From Gammaproteobacteria bacterium (GTDB lineage: Bacteria; Pseudomonadota; Gammaproteobacteria; Pseudomonadales; Azotimanducaceae), in the NCBI GenBank assembly GCA_027295975.1, contig JAPUJX010000034.1, positions 1 through 8,311 on the forward strand: a DNA stretch of 8,311 nucleotides, given 5' to 3'. Below, in pieces: positions 6,601-8,311 of the stretch. The position numbers and the translations under genes were made by a program. The first letter of the stretch is position 1. Every line of letters starts with the position of its first letter. The notes under the pieces are model-generated. The model was not told the origin of the DNA. It saw only the letters and a list, made by a program, of their open reading frames with translations, and searched no databases.

Positions 6601-8311
6601 TGGTGCCTGGTGCGATGCAGGGGTTGGTCAAACATCCGTTCCTGAGCGAACTCGACGACGAACTCAGTCGTATCGATCCGGAGATTCCGCTGCCCCAGGA
6701 GTCGGTAACGGACGTTGTCCTTCGAGTGATGTCGGGGGTGCTGAGCCAACAACGACCGGTGGTTGTCGCCCACCGACCGAAATACACGGATGTCGATACG
6801 ATCAAACCCGTACGTCGAGTTCTGATACACGCACGGGGTTGCACGGCGGCAAAACTCATCCGCGTGGCGCAGAAGAACAATATCGAGGTGGTGCTGGTGC
6901 AGTCGGATCCCGACATGGAATCCGCTGCCGTGGACCTGTTGTGGGAACGCGACAGCGTCGTATGTATTGGCGGTAGTACCCCGGATGAAAGTTATCTGAA
7001 TGCCATGAGCGTGTTGAGCGTGGCCGAACATGAAGATGTGGATGCATTGCACCCCGGAATTGGCTTTCTCTCGGAGAATGCTCAGTTTGCCGAACTTTGC
7101 CGCAGCCACGGCATCAATTTCATTGGCCCTCCCGTTTCCAGCATGGATACGATGGGCAACAAGTCCAACGCCATCAATACCGCTCTGCGCCTTGGCGTAC
7201 CCGTTGTGCCCGGCAGTCATGGCATTTTGACCAATGCAGAGCGAGCCGCCGAAGTTGCGGAAGACATCGGTTATCCAGTGCTCATCAAGGCGGTACACGG
7301 CGGTGGTGGCAAGGGGATTCAGGTGGTGGAATCTGCCAGCGAATTTCACGAGCAGTTCCATCGAGTGCGGGCCGAAGCCCGTAGTGCGTTCGGCAACGGC
7401 GATGTGTATCTGGAGAAATACATTACCTCGTTGCGGCACATCGAGGTACAGCTTCTACGCGATACCCAGGGAAATACCAAGGTGTTGGGTCTGAGAGACT
7501 GCAGCGTGCAGCGTGACAAGCAGAAGGTCTTTGAGGAATCCGGCTCCACAATGTTGCCTGAGGATCTGCGCGAAGCGGTGCTGGCACATACCGCGGCTAT
7601 TGCCGACGAGGTGAACTACGTTGGCGCCGGTACGGTGGAATTCATCTACGATCTCGACTCGAACGACATCTATTTCATGGAAATGAATACCCGGCTGCAG
7701 GTTGAACATCCGGTGACCGAATGGGTGTCGGGAATTGACATCGTTACCCAGCAGTTTCGAATTGCGTCGGGCGAGTCCATCGCCGATCTGGAGCCGACCA
7801 GCGATGGGTATTCGATTGAAGCAAGAGTGACGGCGGAAAAAGTGCAATTGGCAGCAAACGGTGAACTTGTGTTCAAGCCCCATCCCGGACAAATCGTCTT
7901 GTTCGAATTTCCCCAGGAGGATGGAGTGGAGATCATCGAGGCGGCGAGTTCAGGTAAGTTGGTCTCTCCGTATTACGACAGCATGCTGGCTCAGGTAATC
8001 GTGCACGCCAAGGGCCGATTTCGGGCGATCAAGAAATGGCTCACCTACCTCGAACGCGTCCGGATAACGGGAATCTGTACCAACATTCCGCTGTTGAAAC
8101 GGGTTTTGCAGGACGAAGTTTATATCAACGGTGTTTATGACACGAACTATCTGCCGGAATTCCTGAAAAGAACCGACGCGCAAAGCCTCATCGAGGAGAT
8201 CGAACTCGCGGCGGGTGAACAGTCGGCGGGCATTGATCTGGCCGCTATCAGGATCGAAGACAGTGATGAACTGAAGGTGTTGTCGCCAACCACCGCTATT
8301 TTCTACATAAC
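3636..8311 (+). CDS. Single-chain multidomain acyl-CoA (probably acetyl-CoA) carboxylase, 3' end outside window
   Basis: One open frame of at least 1558 codons runs off the right edge. Numbering from GTG 3636, residues about 101-315 are AccA-like carboxyltransferase alpha, with DTPGAD at 156, GYSGGA at 197 and STIQPKG at 220. Residues about 316-836 match no family I know and look largely helical and charged. Residues about 840-1048 are AccD-like carboxyltransferase beta: CGIVTGIGNF, SSGGMQTKEG at 899, NCVGGAQASF at 940, FAGQIL at 967. Residues 1060-1512 are biotin carboxylase (ATP-grasp): HPGIGFLSEN, GGGGKG at 1222, RHIEVQ, and EMNTRLQVEHPVTE with the catalytic Arg at 1353. ELKVLSPTTAIFYIT at the edge resembles the start of an AccB biotinyl domain. 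The likely reaction is ATP-dependent carboxylation of biotin, then transfer to acetyl-CoA to give malonyl-CoA in the cytoplasm; a longer acyl-CoA is possible. The start is uncertain: the frame opens after TGA 3621, and GTG 3636, GTG 3654 and CTG 3684 are candidates. The first in-frame ATG (3906) falls just before the AccA-like domain, so it would remove most of the N-terminal extension. Confidence 0.9.
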   Translation, partial: MLIVAIVDRPLLEGDRLYLIAESLARDFSLFPSTESEELLPGLIQEVEIGRQCEYLGNLDIDSYIEQVVARAEDPGRTAAPGVVAQLGRVMEEVSDGPFYAAIVEMDFYGETRAVGFITHDRSVKNGMWMPEHHLLAADRLQEYAKRSLPIVALMDTPGADAEEQANRENQAHSISRLITEMSNVDVPNVGIIFGLGYSGGAIPLAASNMILSVRDGVFSTIQPKGLASIARRLNLSWQECAKYVGLSAYELYAQGNIDGVIDYAPGEGDEKLENFRIAIVSGVQRIEERVKEFVAENPYILDHYRQSLQRFLNPSEQLKRMQAGASLKLTKNPTEYLNVFGVAYRYLRYLKVRQRIKATSIQQYGRLSDQEIPKGELDKRSELERRQTFLKWLQDPDKVIYDDALSKSWRNYNDKKQAVHEERGRIRQLLFGEPKKNYEEARANLISSVGVFLFNRWKTDAVGNLRALKEFLNHHRDIRQILQVSDLSDSRGLIGTLRADTTLIGVMRDCFSHEGKKLLRESGVEEKSDVFLSNQLTADLNLVITGSSLSAQIEDPEGRFKALSNGGESDLAVNRAILVDRFGDFIKATDTSGSPVPISDMTVLDVLISDDLRGDFIAECENLLLFDSVYDQIIVNLDSIAEEAQSGQSLSKNTLRQLIASPFEFAAKGITLGSLGASRTGNDAALDLREQFIDWYLRVVKMPKGNEFFRAVEEWKKTSFTELSDTLFVVVTHLFENLLLSFVQSEREGRAYNGRISPKNIGRRKDFWNRLNIAYRDLLIQNVLRQSTNRNNTGYEIFIESYFTEFEERFGDLLSSDPCDFPGFRLSIESALAKDIPPCGIVTGIGNFKDDSGGLPVGIVLSNIAFQAGCFDMASAEKFCKLLVECAERHLPVICFISSGGMQTKEGAGALFSMAAVNDRITRFVRDHDLPVIVFGYGNCVGGAQASFVTHPLVQTYYFSGTSMPFAGQILVPSNLSLNGTLSNYLSLVPGAMQGLVKHPFLSELDDELSRIDPEIPLPQESVTDVVLRVMSGVLSQQRPVVVAHRPKYTDVDTIKPVRRVLIHARGCTAAKLIRVAQKNNIEVVLVQSDPDMESAAVDLLWERDSVVCIGGSTPDESYLNAMSVLSVAEHEDVDALHPGIGFLSENAQFAELCRSHGINFIGPPVSSMDTMGNKSNAINTALRLGVPVVPGSHGILTNAERAAEVAEDIGYPVLIKAVHGGGGKGIQVVESASEFHEQFHRVRAEARSAFGNGDVYLEKYITSLRHIEVQLLRDTQGNTKVLGLRDCSVQRDKQKVFEESGSTMLPEDLREAVLAHTAAIADEVNYVGAGTVEFIYDLDSNDIYFMEMNTRLQVEHPVTEWVSGIDIVTQQFRIASGESIADLEPTSDGYSIEARVTAEKVQLAANGELVFKPHPGQIVLFEFPQEDGVEIIEAASSGKLVSPYYDSMLAQVIVHAKGRFRAIKKWLTYLERVRITGICTNIPLLKRVLQDEVYINGVYDTNYLPEFLKRTDAQSLIEEIELAAGEQSAGIDLAAIRIEDSDELKVLSPTTAIFYI
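3673..3678 (+). promoter_or_regulatory. Strong Shine-Dalgarno-like AAGGAG near the carboxylase start
   Basis: AAGGAG stands 5 nt before an in-frame CTG (3684) followed by TATCTCATC. It is the best ribosome binding motif in the area, but CTG is a rare start codon and no ATG or GTG follows at a useful distance. It either marks a CTG start or is chance within the codons for LLEGD. Confidence 0.35.

Noticed and set aside
6558..7439. Minus-strand 293-codon frame opposite the AccD-like and biotin carboxylase domains
   Set aside because: It is His- and Arg-rich without family motifs and lies opposite the well-supported ATP-grasp and carboxyltransferase sequence.

Overview
The window looks like chromosomal DNA of a gammaproteobacterium, moderately GC-rich, possibly marine. 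The main clue is a 619-residue initiating beta-ketoacyl-ACP synthase of the FabY type known from Pseudomonas aeruginosa; its N-terminus begins MSRLPVIVGFGG. The taxonomic call is an inference from family distribution, because no rRNA or other marker is present.

Layout. Positions 1-258 hold no gene. They contain a compact structured repeat at 53-213: imperfect 30-31 nt inverted arms around two small hairpins. On the minus strand, reading from right to left, come a MoaB-like molybdopterin protein (3337-2834), a thiolase missing roughly its central 215-220 residues (2711-2187), and fabY (2118-259). Positions 3338-3635 form a divergent intergenic region with one plausible plus-strand promoter.

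From about 3636 to the right edge, one uninterrupted plus-strand frame encodes a very large protein of at least 1558 residues that continues past the window. It has four recognisable parts in order: an AccA-like carboxyltransferase-alpha domain, about 520 residues of unassigned mostly helical-looking sequence, an AccD-like carboxyltransferase-beta domain, and a biotin carboxylase (AccC-like). The last residues (LSPTTAIFYIT) look like the start of an AccB-like biotinyl carrier domain. This is an apparent single-chain acyl-CoA carboxylase, probably an acetyl-CoA carboxylase. It differs from the usual four-gene bacterial enzyme, and its carboxyltransferase halves are in the opposite order to other fused carboxyltransferases.

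How the genes may work together. The carboxylase would supply malonyl-CoA (or a substituted malonyl-CoA). FabY would condense an acyl-CoA primer with malonyl-ACP to start fatty acid synthesis, and an intact ancestor of the thiolase would have handled acetoacetyl-CoA or acetyl-CoA. The locus therefore reads as a possible malonyl-CoA supply and fatty acid initiation neighbourhood, with moaB as an apparently unrelated gene between them. The single-chain carboxylase is the most noteworthy item, followed by the internally deleted thiolase and the structured repeat.
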